From: Rallus limicola | Taxonomy: Eukaryota; Chordata; Aves; Gruiformes; Rallidae | DNA length: 64,000 nt | Assembly: GCA_022605955.1 (NCBI GenBank) | Contig: JAKCOZ010000314.1 | Span: forward strand, 186,001-250,000 | Reading direction: 5' to 3' | Shown: piece by piece, positions 46,001 to 59,200 of the stretch | Position numbering within the stretch: the first letter of the stretch is position 1 | Layout: every line of letters starts with the position of its first letter | The notes under the pieces: model-generated | Told to the model about the DNA's origin: nothing | The model's input: only the letters and a program-made list of their open reading frames with translations | Database searches by the model: none | Translations under genes and position numbers: made by a program

Positions 46001-49000
46001 TTCCCTCTTTCCAGGCAAAGGAAAAGGCTGAGAGCCAAAGTGACAGGGTCTGCTTGTGTGTCCTGTTAGGAGGTTTCAGACAAGCTATGCCTTTCATGCC
46101 TAGCTTCTTTACTTTGGGAGTTATTGCTGGACGTTTAGCATGTTTTGAACTGCAGTCTGCTAGGGCCGAGAAAAGCACCGTAGGAGGTTCCAGGCATGTT
46201 CCCTCTTTCCAGGCAAAGGAAAAGGCTGAGAGCCAAAGTGACAGGGTCTGCTTGTGTGTCCTGTTAGGAGGTTTCAGACAAGCTATGCCTTTCAGTCTTA
46301 GCTTCTTTACTTTGGGAGTTATTGCTGGACGTTTAGCATGTTTTGAACTGCAGTCTGCTAGGGCCGAGAAAAGCACCGTAGGAGGTTCCAGGCATGTTCC
46401 CTCTTTCCAGGCAAAGGAAAAGGCTGAGAGCCAAAGTGACAGGGTCTGCTTGTGTGTCCTGTTAGGAGGTTTCAGACAAGCTATGCCTTTCAGTCCTAGC
46501 TTCTTTACTTTGGGAGTTATTGCTGGACGTTTAGCATGTTTTGAACTGCAGTCTGCTAGGGCCGAGAAAAGCACCGTAGGAGGTTCCAGGCATGTTCCCT
46601 CTTTCCAGGCAAAGGAAAAGGCTGAGAGCCAAAGTGACAGGGTCTGCTTGTGTGTCCTGTTAGGAGGTTTCAGACAAGCTATGCCTTTCATGCCTAGCTT
46701 CTTTACTTTGGGAGTTATTGCTGGACGTTTAGCATGTTTTGAACTGCAGTCTGCTAGGGCCGAGAAAAGCACCGTAGGAGGTTCCAGGCATGTTCCCTCT
46801 TTCCAGGCAAAGGAAAAGGCTGAGAGCCAAAGTGACAGGGTCTGCTTGTGTGTCCTGTTAGGAGGTTTCAGACAAGCTATGCCTTTCATGCCTAGCTTCT
46901 TTACTTTGGGAGTTATTGCTGGACGTTTAGCATGTTTTGAACTGCAGTCTGCTAGGGCCGAGAAAAGCACCGTAGGAGGTTCCAGGCATGTTCCCTCTTT
47001 CCAGGCAAAGGAAAAGGCTGAGAGCCAAAGTGACAGGGTCTGCTTGTGTGTCCTGTTAGGAGGTTTCAGACAAGCTATGCCTTTCATGCCTAGCTTCTTT
47101 ACTTTGGGAGTTATTGCTGGACGTTTAGCATGTTTTGAACTGCAGTCTGCTAGGGCCGAGAAAAGCACTGTAGGAGGTAGCAGGTATGTTCCTTCTTTCC
47201 AGGCAAAGGAAAAGGCTGAGAGCCAAAGTGACAGGGTCTGCTTGTGTGTCCTGTTAGGAGGTTTCAGACAAGCTATGCCTTTCAGTCCTAGCTTCTTTAC
47301 TTTGGGAGTTATTGCTGGACGTTTAGCAAGTTTTGAACTGCAGTCTGCTAGGGCCGAGAAAAGCACCGTAGGAGGTTCCAGGCATGTTCCCTCTTTCCAG
47401 GCAAAGGAAAAGGCTGAGAGCCAAAGTGACAGGGTCTGCTTGTGTGTCCTGTTAGGAGGTTTCAGACAAGCTATGCCTTTCAGTCCTAGCTTCTTTACTT
47501 TGGGAGTTATTGCTGGACGTTTAGCAAGTTTTGAACTGCAGTCTGCTAGGGCCGAGAAAAGCACCGTAGGAGGTTCCAGGCATGTTCCCTCTTTCCAGGC
47601 AAAGGAAAAGGCTGAGAGCCAAAGTGACAGGGTCTGCTTGTGTGTCCTGTTAGGAGGTTTCAGACAAGCTATGCCTTTCAGTCCTAGCTTCTTTACTTTG
47701 GCAGTTATTGCTGGACGTTTAGCATGTTTTGAACTGCAGTCTGCTAGGGCCGAGAAAAGCACCGTAGGAGGTTCCAGGCATGTTCCCTCTTTCCAGGCAA
47801 AGGAAAAGGCTGAGAGCCAAAGTGACAGGGTCTGCTTGTATGTCCTGTTAGGAGGTTTCAGACAAGCTATGCCTTTCAGTCCTAGCTTCTTTACTTTGGG
47901 AGTTATTGCTGGACGTTTAGCATGTTTTGAACTGCAGTCTGCTAGGGCTGAGAAAAGAACCGTAGGAGGTTCCAGGCATGTTCCCTCTTTCCAGGCAAAG
48001 GAAAAGGCTGAGAGCCAAAGTGACAGGGTCTGCTTGTGTGTCCTGTTAGGAGGTTTCAGACAAGCTATGCCTTTCATGCCTAGCTTCTTTACTTTGGGAG
48101 TTATTGCTGGACGTTTAGCATGTTTTGAACTGCAGTCTGCTAGGGCCGAGAAAAGCACCGTAGGAGGTTCCAGGCATGTTCCCTCTTTCCAGGCAAAGGA
48201 AAAGGCTGAGAGCCAAAGTGACAGGGTCTGCTTGTGTGTCCTGTTAGGAGGTTTCAGACAAGCTATGCCTTTCAGTCCTAGCTTCTTTACTTTGGGAGTT
48301 ATTGCTGGACGTTTAGCATGTTTTGAACTGCAGTCTGCTAGGGCCGAGAAAAGAACCGTAGGAGGTTCCAGGCATGTTCCCTCTTTCCAGGCAAAGGAAA
48401 AGGCTGAGAGCCAAAGTGACAGGGTCTGCTTGTGTGTCCTGTTAGGAGGTTTCAGACAAGCTATGCCTTTCATGCCTAGCTTCTTTACTTTGGGAGTTAT
48501 TGCTGGACGTTTAGCATGTTTTGAACTGCAGTCTGCTAGGGCCGAGAAAAGCACCGTAGGAGGTTCCAGGCATGTTCCCTCTTTCCAGGCAAAGGAAAAG
48601 GCTGAGAGCCAAAGTGACAGGGTCTGCTTGTGTGTCCTGTTAGGAGGTTTCAGACAAGCTATGCCTTTCATGCCTAGCTTCTTTACTTTGGGAGTTATTG
48701 CTGGACGTTTAGCATGTTTTGAACTGCAGTCTGCTAGGGCCGAGAAAAGCACCGTAGGAGGTTCCAGGCATGTTCCCTCTTTCCAGGCAAAGGAAAAGGC
48801 TGAGAGCCAAAGTGACAGGGTCTGCTTGTGTGTCCTGTTAGGAGGTTTCAGACAAGCTATGCCTTTCATGCCTAGCTTCTTTACTTTGGGAGTTATTGCT
48901 GGACGTTTAGCATGTTTTGAACTGCAGTCTGCTAGGGCCGAGAAAAGCACTGTAGGAGGTAGCAGGTATGTTCCTTCTTTCCAGGCAAAGGAAAAGGCTG

Positions 49001-50260
49001 AGAGCCAAAGTGACAGGGTCTGCTTGTGTGTCCTGTTAGGAGGTTTCAGACAAGCTATGCCTTTCAGTCCTAGCTTCTTTACTTTGGGAGTTATTGCTGG
49101 ACGTTTAGCAAGTTTTGAACTGCAGTCTGCTAGGGCCGAGAAAAGCACCGTAGGAGGTTCCAGGCATGTTCCCTCTTTCCAGGCAAAGGAAAAGGCTGAG
49201 AGCCAAAGTGACAGGGTCTGCTTGTGTGTCCTGTTAGGAGGTTTCAGACAAGCTATGCCTTTCATGCCTAGCTTCTTTACTTTGGCAGTTATTGCTGGAC
49301 GTTTAGCATGTTTTGAACTGCAGTCTGCTAGGGCCGAGAAAAGCACCGTAGGAGGTTCCAGGCATGTTCCCTCTTTCCAGGCAAAGGAAAAGGCTGAGAG
49401 CCAAAGTGACAGGGTCTGCTTGTATGTCCTGTTAGGAGGTTTCAGACAAGCTATGCCTTTCAGTCCTAGCTTCTTTACTTTGGGAGTTATTGCTGGACGT
49501 TTAGCATGTTTTGAACTGCAGTCTGCTAGGGCTGAGAAAAGAACCGTAGGAGGTTCCAGGCATGTTCCCTCTTTCCAGGCAAAGGAAAAGGCTGAGAGCC
49601 AAAGTGACAGGGTCTGCTTGTGTGTCCTGTTAGGAGGTTTCAGACAAGCTATGCCTTTCATGCCTAGCTTCTTTACTTTGGGAGTTATTGCTGGACGTTT
49701 AGCATGTTTTGAACTGCAGTCTGCTAGGGCCGAGAAAAGCACCGTAGGAGGTTCCAGGCATGTTCCCTCTTTCCAGGCAAAGGAAAAGGCTGAGAGCCAA
49801 AGTGACAGGGTCTGCTTGTATGTCCTGTTAGGAGGTTTCAGACAAGCTATGCCTTTCAGTCCTAGCTTCTTTACTTTGGGAGTTATTGCTGGACGTTTAG
49901 CATGTTTTGAACTGCAGTCTGCTAGGGCTGAGAAAAGAACCGTAGGAGGTTCCAGGCATGTTCCCTCTTTCCAGGCAAAGGAAAAGGCTGAGAGCCAAAG
50001 TGACAGGGTCTGCTTGTGTGTCCTGTTAGGAGGTTTCAGACAAGCTATGCCTTTCATGCCTAGCTTCTTTACTTTGGGAGTTATTGCTGGACGTTTAGCA
50101 TGTTTTGAACTGCAGTCTGCTAGGGCCGAGAAAAGCACCGTAGGAGGTTCCAGGCATGTTCCCTCTTTCCAGGCAAAGGAAATGGCTGAGAGCCAAAGTG
50201 ACAGGGTCTGCTTGTGTGTCCTGGTAGGAGGTTTCAGACAAGCTATGCCTTTCAGTCTTA
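43081..50260 (-). repeat. Nested block duplications with a gggctgagaaaagaaccg variant
   Basis: The marker tgcttgtatgtcc, followed within the same unit by gggctgagaaaagaaccg, occurs at 43081, 45853, 47833, 49417 and 49813. Spacings are 14, 10, 8 and 2 units. The marker cagtcttagc occurs at 43521, 46293 and 50253 (14 and 20 units). These irregular multiples show repeated local duplications of differing size, less regular than the 20-unit series to the left. Confidence 0.85.
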
Positions 50261-53200
50261 GCTTCTTTACTTTGGGAGTTATTGCTGGACGTTTAGCATG
50301 TTTTGAACTGCAGTCTGCTAGGGCCGAGAAAAGCACTGTAGGAGGTTCCAGGCATGTTCCCTCTTTCCAAGGAAAGGAAAAGGCTGAGAGCCAAAGTGAC
50401 AGGGTCTGCTTGTGTGTCCTGTTAGGAGGTTTCAGACAAGCTATGCCTTTCAGTCCTAGCTTCTTTACTTTGGGAGTTATTGCTGGACGTTTAGCATGTT
50501 TTGAACTGCAGTCTGCTAGGGCCGAGAAAAGCACCGTAGGAGGTTCCAGGCATGTTCCCTCTTTCCAGGCAAAGGAAAAGGCTGAGAGCCAAAGTGACAG
50601 GGTCTGCTTGTGTGTCCTGTTAGGAGGTTTCAGACAAGCTATGCCTTTCAGTCCTAGCTTCTTTACTTTGGGAGTTATTGCTGGACGTTTAGCATGTTTT
50701 GAACTGCAGTCTGCTAGGGCCGAGAAAAGCACCGTAGGAGGTTCCAGGCATGTTCCCTCTTTCCAGGCAAAGGAAAAGGCTGAGAGCCAAAGTGACAGGG
50801 TCTGCTTGTGTGTCCTGTTAGGAGGTTTCAGACAAGCTATGCCTTTCATGCCTAGCTTCTTTACTTTGGGAGTTATTGCTGGACGTTTAGCATGTTTTGA
50901 ACTGCAGTCTGCTAGGGCCGAGAAAAGCACTGTAGGAGGTAGCTGGTATGTTCCTTCATTCCAGGCAAAGGAAAAGGCTGAGAGCCAAAGTGACAGGGTC
51001 TGCTTGTGTGTCCTGTTAGGAGGTTTCAGACAAGCTATGCCTTTCATGCCTAGCTTCTTTACTTTGGGAGTTATTGCTGGACGTTTAGCAAGTTTTGAAC
51101 TGCAGTCTGCTAGGGCCGAGAAAAGCACCGTAGGAGGTTCCAGGCATGTTCCCTCTTTCCAGGCAAAGGAAAAGGCTGAGAGCCAAAGTGACAGGGTCTG
51201 CTTGTGTGTCCTGTTAGGAGGTTTCAGACAAGCTATGCCTTTCAGTCCTAGCTTCTTTACTTTGGGAGTTATTGCTGGACGTTTAGCATGTTTTGAACTG
51301 CAGTCTGCTAGGGCTGAGAAAAGAACCGTAGGAGGTTCCAGGCATGTTCCATCTTTCCAGGCAAAGGAAAAGGCTGAGAGCCAAAGTGACAGGGTCTGCT
51401 TGTGTGTCCTGTTAGGAGGTTTCAGACAAGCTATGCCTTTCAGTCCTAGCTTCTTTACTTTGGGAGTTATTGCTGGACGTTTAGCATGTTTTGAACTGCA
51501 GTCTGCTAGGGCCGAGAAAAGCACCGTAGGAGGTTCCAGGCATGTTCCCTCTTTCCAGGCAAAGGAAAAGGCTGAGAGCCAAAGTGACAGGGTCTGCTTG
51601 TGTGTCCTGTTAGGAGGTTTCAGACAAGCTATGCCTTTCATGCCTAGCTTCTTTACTTTGGGAGTTATTCCTGGACGTTTAGCATGTTTTGAACTGCAGT
51701 CTGCTAGGGCCGAGAAAAGCACCGTAGGAGGTTCCAGGCATGTTCCCTCTTTCCAGGCAAAGGAAAAGGCTGAGAGCCAAAGTGACAGGGTCTGCTTGTG
51801 TGTCCTGTTAGGAGGTTTCAGACAAGCTATGCCTTTCAGTCCTAGCTTCTTTACTTTGGGAGTTATTGCTGGACGTTTAGCATGTTTTGAACTGCAGTCT
51901 GCTAGGGCCGAGAAAAGCACCGTAGGAGGTTCCAGGCATGTTCCCTCTTTCCAGGCAAAGGAAAAGGCTGAGAGCCAAAGTGACAGGGTCTGCTTGTGTG
52001 TCCTGTTAGGAGGTTTCAGACAAGCTATGCCTTTCAGTCCTAGCTTCTTTACTTTGGGAGTTATTGCTGGACGTTTAGCATGTTTTGAACTGCAGTCTGC
52101 TAGGGCCGAGAAAAGCACTGTAGGAGGTAGCAGGTATGTTCCTTCTTTCCAGGCAAAGGAAAAGGCTGAGAGCCAAAGTGACAGGGTCTGCTTGTGTGTC
52201 CTGTTAGGAGGTTTCAGACAAGCTATGCCTTTCAGTCCTAGCTTCATTACTTTGGGAGTTATTGCTGGACGTTTAGCCTGTTTTGAACTGCAGTCTGCTA
52301 GGGCCGAGAAAAGCACCGTAGGAGGTTCCAGGCATGTTCCCTCTTTCCATGCAAAGGAAAAGGCTGAGAGCCAAAGTGACAGGGTCTGCTTGTGTGTCCT
52401 GTTAGGAGGTTTCAGACAAGCTATGCCTTTCAGTCCTAGCTTCTTTACTTTGGGAGTTATTGCTGGACGTTTAGCATGTTTTGAACTGCAGTCTGCTAGG
52501 GCCGAGAAAAGCACTGTAGGAGGTTCCAGGCATGTTCCCTCTTTCCAGGCAAAGGAAAAGGCTGAGAGCCAAAGTGACAGGGTCTGCTTGTGTGTCCTGT
52601 TAGGAGGTTTCAGACAAGCTATGCCTTTCAGTCCTAGCTTCTTTACTTTGGGAGTTATTGCTGGACGTTTAGCATGTTTTGAACTGCAGTCTGCTAGGGC
52701 CGAGAAAAGCACCGTAGGAGGTTCCAGGCATGTTCCCTCTTTCCAGGCAAAGGAAAAGGCTGAGAGCCAAAGTGACAGGGTCTGCTTGTGTGTCCTGTTA
52801 GGAGGTTTCAGACAAGCTATGCCTTTCATGCCTAGCTTCTTGACTTTGGGAGTTATTGCTGGACGTTTAGCATGTTTTGAACTGCAGTCTGCTAGGGCCG
52901 AGAAAAGCACCGTAGGAGGTTCCAGGCATGTTCCCTCTTTCCAGGCAAAGGAAAAGGCTGAGAGCCAAAGTGACAGGGTCTGCTTGTGTGTCCTGTTAGG
53001 AGGTTTCAGACAAGCTATGCCTTTCATGCCTAGCTTCTTTACTTTGGGAGTTATTGCTGGACGTTTAGCATGTTTTGAACTGCAGTCTGCTAGGGCCGAG
53101 AAAAGCACTGTAAGAGGTAGCAGGTATGTTCCCTCTTTCCATGCAAAGGAAAAGGCTGAGAGCCAAAGTGACAGGGTCTGCTTGTGTGTCCTGTTAGGAG

Positions 53201-56200
53201 GTTTCAGACAAGCTATGCCTTTCATGCCTAGCTTCTTTACTTTGGGAGTTATTGCTGGACGTTTAGCATGTTTTGAACTGCAGTCTGCTAGGGCCGAGAA
53301 AAGCACCGTAGGAGGTTCCAGGCATGTTCCCTCTTTCCAGGCAAAGGAAAAGGCTGAGAGCCAAAGTGACAGGGTCTGCTTGTGTGTCCTGTTAGGAGGT
53401 TTCAGACAAGCTATGCCTTTCAGTCCTAGCTTCTTTACTTTGGGAGTTATTGCTGGACGTTTAGCATGTTTTGAACTGCAGTCTGCTAGGGCTGAGAAAA
53501 GCACCGTAGGTGGTTCCAGGCATGTTCCCTCTTTCCAGGCAAAGGAAAAGGCTGAGAGCCAAAGTGACAGGGTCTGCTTGTGTGTCCTGTTAGGAGGTTT
53601 CAGACAAGCTATGCCTTTCATGCCTAGCTTCTTTACTTTGGGAGTTATTGCTGGACGTTTAGCATGTTTTGAACTGCAGTCTGCTAGGGCCGAGAAAAGC
53701 ACTGTAGGAGGTAGCAGGTATGTTCCCTCTTTCCATGCAAAGGAAAAGGCTGAGAGCCAAAGTGACAGGGTCTGCTTGTGTGTCCTGTTAGGAGGTTTCA
53801 GACAAGCTATGCCTTTCATGCCTAGCTTCTTTACTTTGGGAGTTATTGCTGGACGTTTAGCATGTTTTGAACTGCAGTCTGCTAGGGCCGAGAAAAGCAC
53901 CGTAGGAGGTTCCAGGCATGTTCCCTCTTTCCAGGCAAAGGAAAAGGCTGAGAGCCAAAGTGACAGGGTCTGCTTGTGTGTCCTGTTAGGAGGTTTCAGA
54001 CAAGCTATGCCTTTCAGTCCTAGCTTCTTTACTTTGGGAGTTATTGCTGGACGTTTAGCATGTTTTGAACTGCAGTCTGCTAGGGCCGAGAAAAGCACCG
54101 TAGGAGCTTCCAGGCATGTTCCCTCTTTCCAGGCAAAGGAAAAGGCTGAGAGCCAAAGTGACAGGGTCTGCTTGTGTGTCCTGTTAGGAGGTTTCAGACA
54201 AGCTATGCCTTTCAGTCCTAGCTTCTTTACTTTGGGAGTTATTGCTGGACGTTTAGCATGTTTTGAACTGCAGTCTGCTAGGGCCGAGAAAAGCACCGTA
54301 GGAGCTTCCAGGCATGTTCCCTCTTTCCAGGCAAAGGAAAAGGCTGAGAGCCAAAGTGACAGGGTCTGCTTGTGTGTCCTGTTAGGAGGTTTCAGACAAG
54401 CTATGCCTTTCAGTCCTAGCTTCTTTACTTTGGGAGTTATTGCTGGACGTTTAGCATGTTTTGAACTGCAGTCTGCTAGGGCCGAGAAAAGCACCGTAGG
54501 AGGTTCCAGGCATGTTCCCTCTTTCCAGGCAAAGGAAAAGGCTGAGAGCCAAAGTGACAGGGTCTGCTTGTGTGTCCTGTTAGGAGGTTTCAGACAAGCT
54601 ATGCCTTTCATGCCTAGCTTCTTTACTTTGGGAGTTATTGCTGGACGTTTAGCATGTTTTGAACTGCAGTCTGCTAGGGCCGAGAAAAGCACTGTAGGAG
54701 GTAGCAGGTATGTTCCTTCTTTCCAGGCAAAGGAAAAGGCTGAGAGCCAAAGTGACAGGGTCTGCTTGTGTGTCCTGTTAGGAGGTTTCAGACAAGCTAT
54801 GCCTTTCAGTCCTAGCTTCTTTACTTTGGGAGTTATTGCTGGACGTTTAGCATGTTTTGAACTGCAGTCTGCTAGGGCCGAGAAAAGCACCGTAGGAGGT
54901 TCCAGGCATGTTCCCTCTTTCCAGGCAAAGGAAAAGGCTGAGAGCCAAAGTGACAGGGTCTGCTTGTGTGTCCTGTTAGGAGGTTTCAGACAAGCTATGC
55001 CTTTCAGTCCTAGCTTCTTTACTTTGGGAGTTATTGCTGGACGTTTAGCATGTTTTGAACTGCAGTCTGCTAGGGCCGAGAAAAGCACCGTAGGAGCTTC
55101 CAGGCATGTTCCCTCTTTCCAGGCAAAGGAAAAGGCTGAGAGCCAAAGTGACAGGGTCTGCTTGTGTGTCCTGTTAGGAGGTTTCAGACAAGCTATGCCT
55201 TTCAGTCCTAGCTTCTTTACTTTGGGAGTTATTGCTGGACGTTTAGCATGTTTTGAACTGCAGTCTGCTAGGGCCGAGAAAAGCACCGTAGGAGGTTCCA
55301 GGCATGTTCCCTCTTTCCAGGCAAAGGAAAAGGCTGAGAGCCAAAGTGACAGGGTCTGCTTGTGTGTCCTGTTAGGAGGTTTCAGACAAGCTATGCCTTT
55401 CATGCCTAGCTTCTTTACTTTGGGAGTTATTGCTGGACGTTTAGCATGTTTTGAACTGCAGTCTGCTAGGGCCGAGAAAAGCACTGTAGGAGGTAGCAGG
55501 TATGTTCCTTCTTTCCAGGCAAAGGAAAAGGCTGAGAGCCAAAGTGACAGGGTCTGCTTGTGTGTCCTGTTAGGAGGTTTCAGACAAGCTATGCCTTTCA
55601 GTCCTAGCTTCTTTACTTTGGGAGTTATTGCTGGACGTTTAGCATGTTTTGAACTGCAGTCTGCTAGGGCCGAGAAAAGCACCGTAGGAGGTTCCAGGCA
55701 TGTTCCCTCTTTCCAGGCAAAGGAAAAGGCTGAGAGCCAAAGTGACAGGGTCTGCTTGTGTGTCCTGTTAGGAGGTTTCAGACAAGCTATGCCTTTCAGT
55801 CCTAGCTTCTTTACTTTGGGAGTTATTGCTGGACGTTTAGCATGTTTTGAACTGCAGTCTGCTAGGGCCGAGAAAAGCACCGTAGGAGGTTCCAGGCATG
55901 TTCCCTCTTTCCAGGCAAAGGAAAAGGCTGAGAGCCAAAGTGACAGGGTCTGCTTGTGTGTCCTGTTAGGAGGTTTCAGACAAGCTATGCCTTTCATGCC
56001 TAGCTTCTTTACTTTGGGAGTTATTGCTGGACGTTTAGCATGTTTTGAACTGCAGTCTGCTAGGGCCGAGAAAAGCACTGTAGGAGGTTCCAGGCATGTT
56101 CCCTCTTTCCAGGCAAAGGAAAAGGCTGAGAGCCAAAGTGACAGGGTCTGCTTGTGTGTCCTGTTAGGAGGTTTCAGACAAGCTATGCCTTTCAGTCCTA

Positions 56201-59200
56201 GCTTCTTTACTTTGGGAGTTATTGCTGGACGTTTAGCATGTTTTGAACTGCAGTCTGCTAGGGCCGAGAAAAGCACTGTAGGAGGTAGCAGGTATGTTCC
56301 TTCTTTCCAGGCAAAGGAAAAGGCTGAGAGCCAAAGTGACAGGGTCTGCTTGTGTGTCCTGTTAGGAGGTTTCAGACAAGCTATGCCTTTCAGTCCTAGC
56401 TTCTTTACTTTGGGAGTTATTGCTGGACGTTTAGCATGTTTTGAACTGCAGTCTGCTAGGGCCGAGAAAAGCACCGTAGGAGGTTCCAGGCATGTTCCCT
56501 CTTTCCAGGCAAAGGAAAAGGCTGAGAGCCAAAGTGACAGGGTCTGCTTGTGTGTCCTGTTAGGAGGTTTCAGACAAGCTATGCCTTTCAGTCCTAGCTT
56601 CTTTACTTTGGGAGTTATTGCTGGACGTTTAGCATGTTTTGAACTGCAGTCTGCTAGGGCCGAGAAAAGCACCGTAGGAGGTTCCAGGCATGTTCCCTCT
56701 TTCCAGGCAAAGGAAAAGGCTGAGAGCCAAAGTGACAGGGTCTGCTTGTGTGTCCTGTTAGGAGGTTTCAGACAAGCTATGCCTTTCAGTCCTAGCTTCT
56801 TTACTTTGGGAGTTATTGCTGGACGTTTAGCATGTTTTGAACTGCAGTCTGCTAGGGCCGAGAAAAGCACCGTAGGAGGTTCCAGGCATGTTCCCTCTTT
56901 CCATGCAAAGGAAAAGGCTGAGAGCCAAAGTGACAGGGTCTGCTTGTGTGTCCTGTTAGGAGGTTTCAGACAAGCTATGCCTTTCAGTCCTAGCTTCTTT
57001 ACTTTGGGAGTTATTGCTGGACGTTTAGCATGTTTTGAACTGCAGTCTGCTAGGGCCGAGAAAAGCACCGTAGGAGGTTCCAGGCATGTTCCCTCTTTCC
57101 AGGCAAAGGAAAAGGCTGAGAGCCAAAGTGACAGGGTCTGCTTGTGTGTCCTGTTAGGAGGTTTCAGACAAGCTATGCCTTTCAGTCCTAGCTTCTTTAC
57201 TTTGGGAGTTATTGCTGGACGTTTAGCATGTTTTGAACTGCAGTCTGCTAGGGCCGAGAAAAGCACCGTAGGAGGTTCCAGGCATGTTCCCTCTTTCCAT
57301 GCAAAGGAAAAGGCTGAGAGCCAAAGTGACAGGGTCTGCTTGTGTGTCCTGTTAGGAGGTTTCAGACAAGCTATGCCTTTCAGTCCTAGCTTCTTTACTT
57401 TGGGAGTTATTGCTGGACGTTTAGCATGTTTTGAACTGCAGTCTTCTAGGGCCGAGAAAAGCACTGTAGGAGGTAGCAGGTATGTTCCTTCTTTCCAGGC
57501 AAAGGAAAAGGCGGAGAGCCAAAGTTACAGGGTCTGCTTGTGTGTCCTGTTAGGAGGTTTCAGACAAGCTATGCCTTTCAGTCCTAGCTTCTTTACTTTG
57601 GGAGTTATTGCTGGACGTTTAGCATGTTTTGAACTGCAGTCTGCTAGGGCCGAGAAAAGCACTGTAGGAGGTAGCAGGTATGTTCCTTCTTTCCAGGCAA
57701 AGGAAAAGGCTGAGAGCCAAAGTGACAGGGTCTGCTTGTGTGTCCTGTTAGGAGGTTTCAGACAAGCTATGCCTTTCAGTCCTAGCTTCTTTACTTTGGG
57801 AGTTATTGCTGGACGTTTAGCATGTTTTGAACTGCAGTCTGCTAGGGCCGAGAAAAGCACCGTAGGAGGTTCCAGGCATGTTCCCTCTTTCCAGGCAAAG
57901 GAAAAGGCTGAGAGCCAAAGTGACAGGGTCTGCTTGTGTGTCCTGTTAGGAGGTTTCAGACAAGCTATGCCTTTCAGTCCTAGCTTCTTTACTTTGGGAG
58001 TTATTGCTGGACGTTTAGCATGTTTTGAACTGCAGTCTGCTAGGGCCGAGAAAAGCACTGTAGGAGGTTACAGGTATGTTTCTTCTTTCCAGGCAAAGGA
58101 AAAGGCTGAGAGCCAAAGTGACAGGGTCTGCTTGTGTGTCCTGTTAGGAGGTTTCAGACAAGCTATGCCTTTCAGTCCTAGCTTCTTTACTTTGGGAGTT
58201 ATTGCTGGACGTTTAGCATGTTTTGAACTGCAGTCTGCTAGGGCCGAGAAAAGCACCGTAGGAGGTTCCAGGCATGTTCCCTCTTTCCAGGCAAAGGAAA
58301 AGGCTGAGAGCCAAAGTGACAGGGTCTGCTTGTGTGTCCTGTTAGGAGGTTTCAGACAAGCTATGCCTTTCAGTCCTAGCTTCTTTACTTTGGGAGTTAT
58401 TGCTGGACGTTTAGCATGTTTTGAACTGCAGTCTGCTAGGGCCGAGAAAAGCACCGTAGGAGGTTCCAGGCATGTTCCCTCTTTCCAGGCAAAGGAAAAG
58501 GCTGAGAGCCAAAGTGACAGGGTCTGCTTGTGTGTCCTGTTAGGAGGTTTCAGACAAGCTATGCCTTTCAGTCCTAGCTTCTTTACTTTGGGAGTTATTG
58601 CTGGACGTTTAGCATGTTTTGAACTGCAGTCTGCTAGGGCCGAGAAAAGCACCGTAGGAGCTTCCAGGCATGTTCCCTCTTTCCAGGCAAAGGAAAAGGC
58701 TGAGAGCCAAAGTGACAGGGTCTGCTTGTGTGTCCTGTTAGGAGGTTTCAGACAAGCTATGCCTTTCAGTCCTAGCTTCTTTACTTTGGGAGTTATTGCT
58801 GGACGTTTAGCATGTTTTGAACTGCAGTCTGCTAGGGCCGAGAAAAGCACCGTAGGAGGTTCCAGGCATGTTCCCTCTTTCCAGGCAAAGGAAAAGGCTG
58901 AGAGCCAAAGTGACAGGGTCTGCTTGTGTGTCCTGTTAGGAGGTTTCAGACAAGCTATGCCTTTCAGTCCTAGCTTCTTTACTTTGGGAGTTATTGCTGG
59001 ACGTTTAGCATGTTTTGAACTGCAGTCTGCTAGGGCCGAGAAAAGCACTGTAGGAGGTAGCAGGTATGTTTCTTCTTTCCAGGCAAAGGAAAAGGCTGAG
59101 AGCCAAAGTGACAGGGTCTGCTTGTGTGTCCTGTTAGGAGGTTTCAGACAAGCTATGCCTTTCAGTCCTAGCTTCTTTACTTTGGGAGTTATTGCTGGAC

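Noticed and set aside
28908..57464. Minus-strand frame of 9,518 codons, with similar ones at 15027-19646 and 23931-28811
   Set aside because: Antiparallel shadow of the same satellite; no start context, introns or homology.
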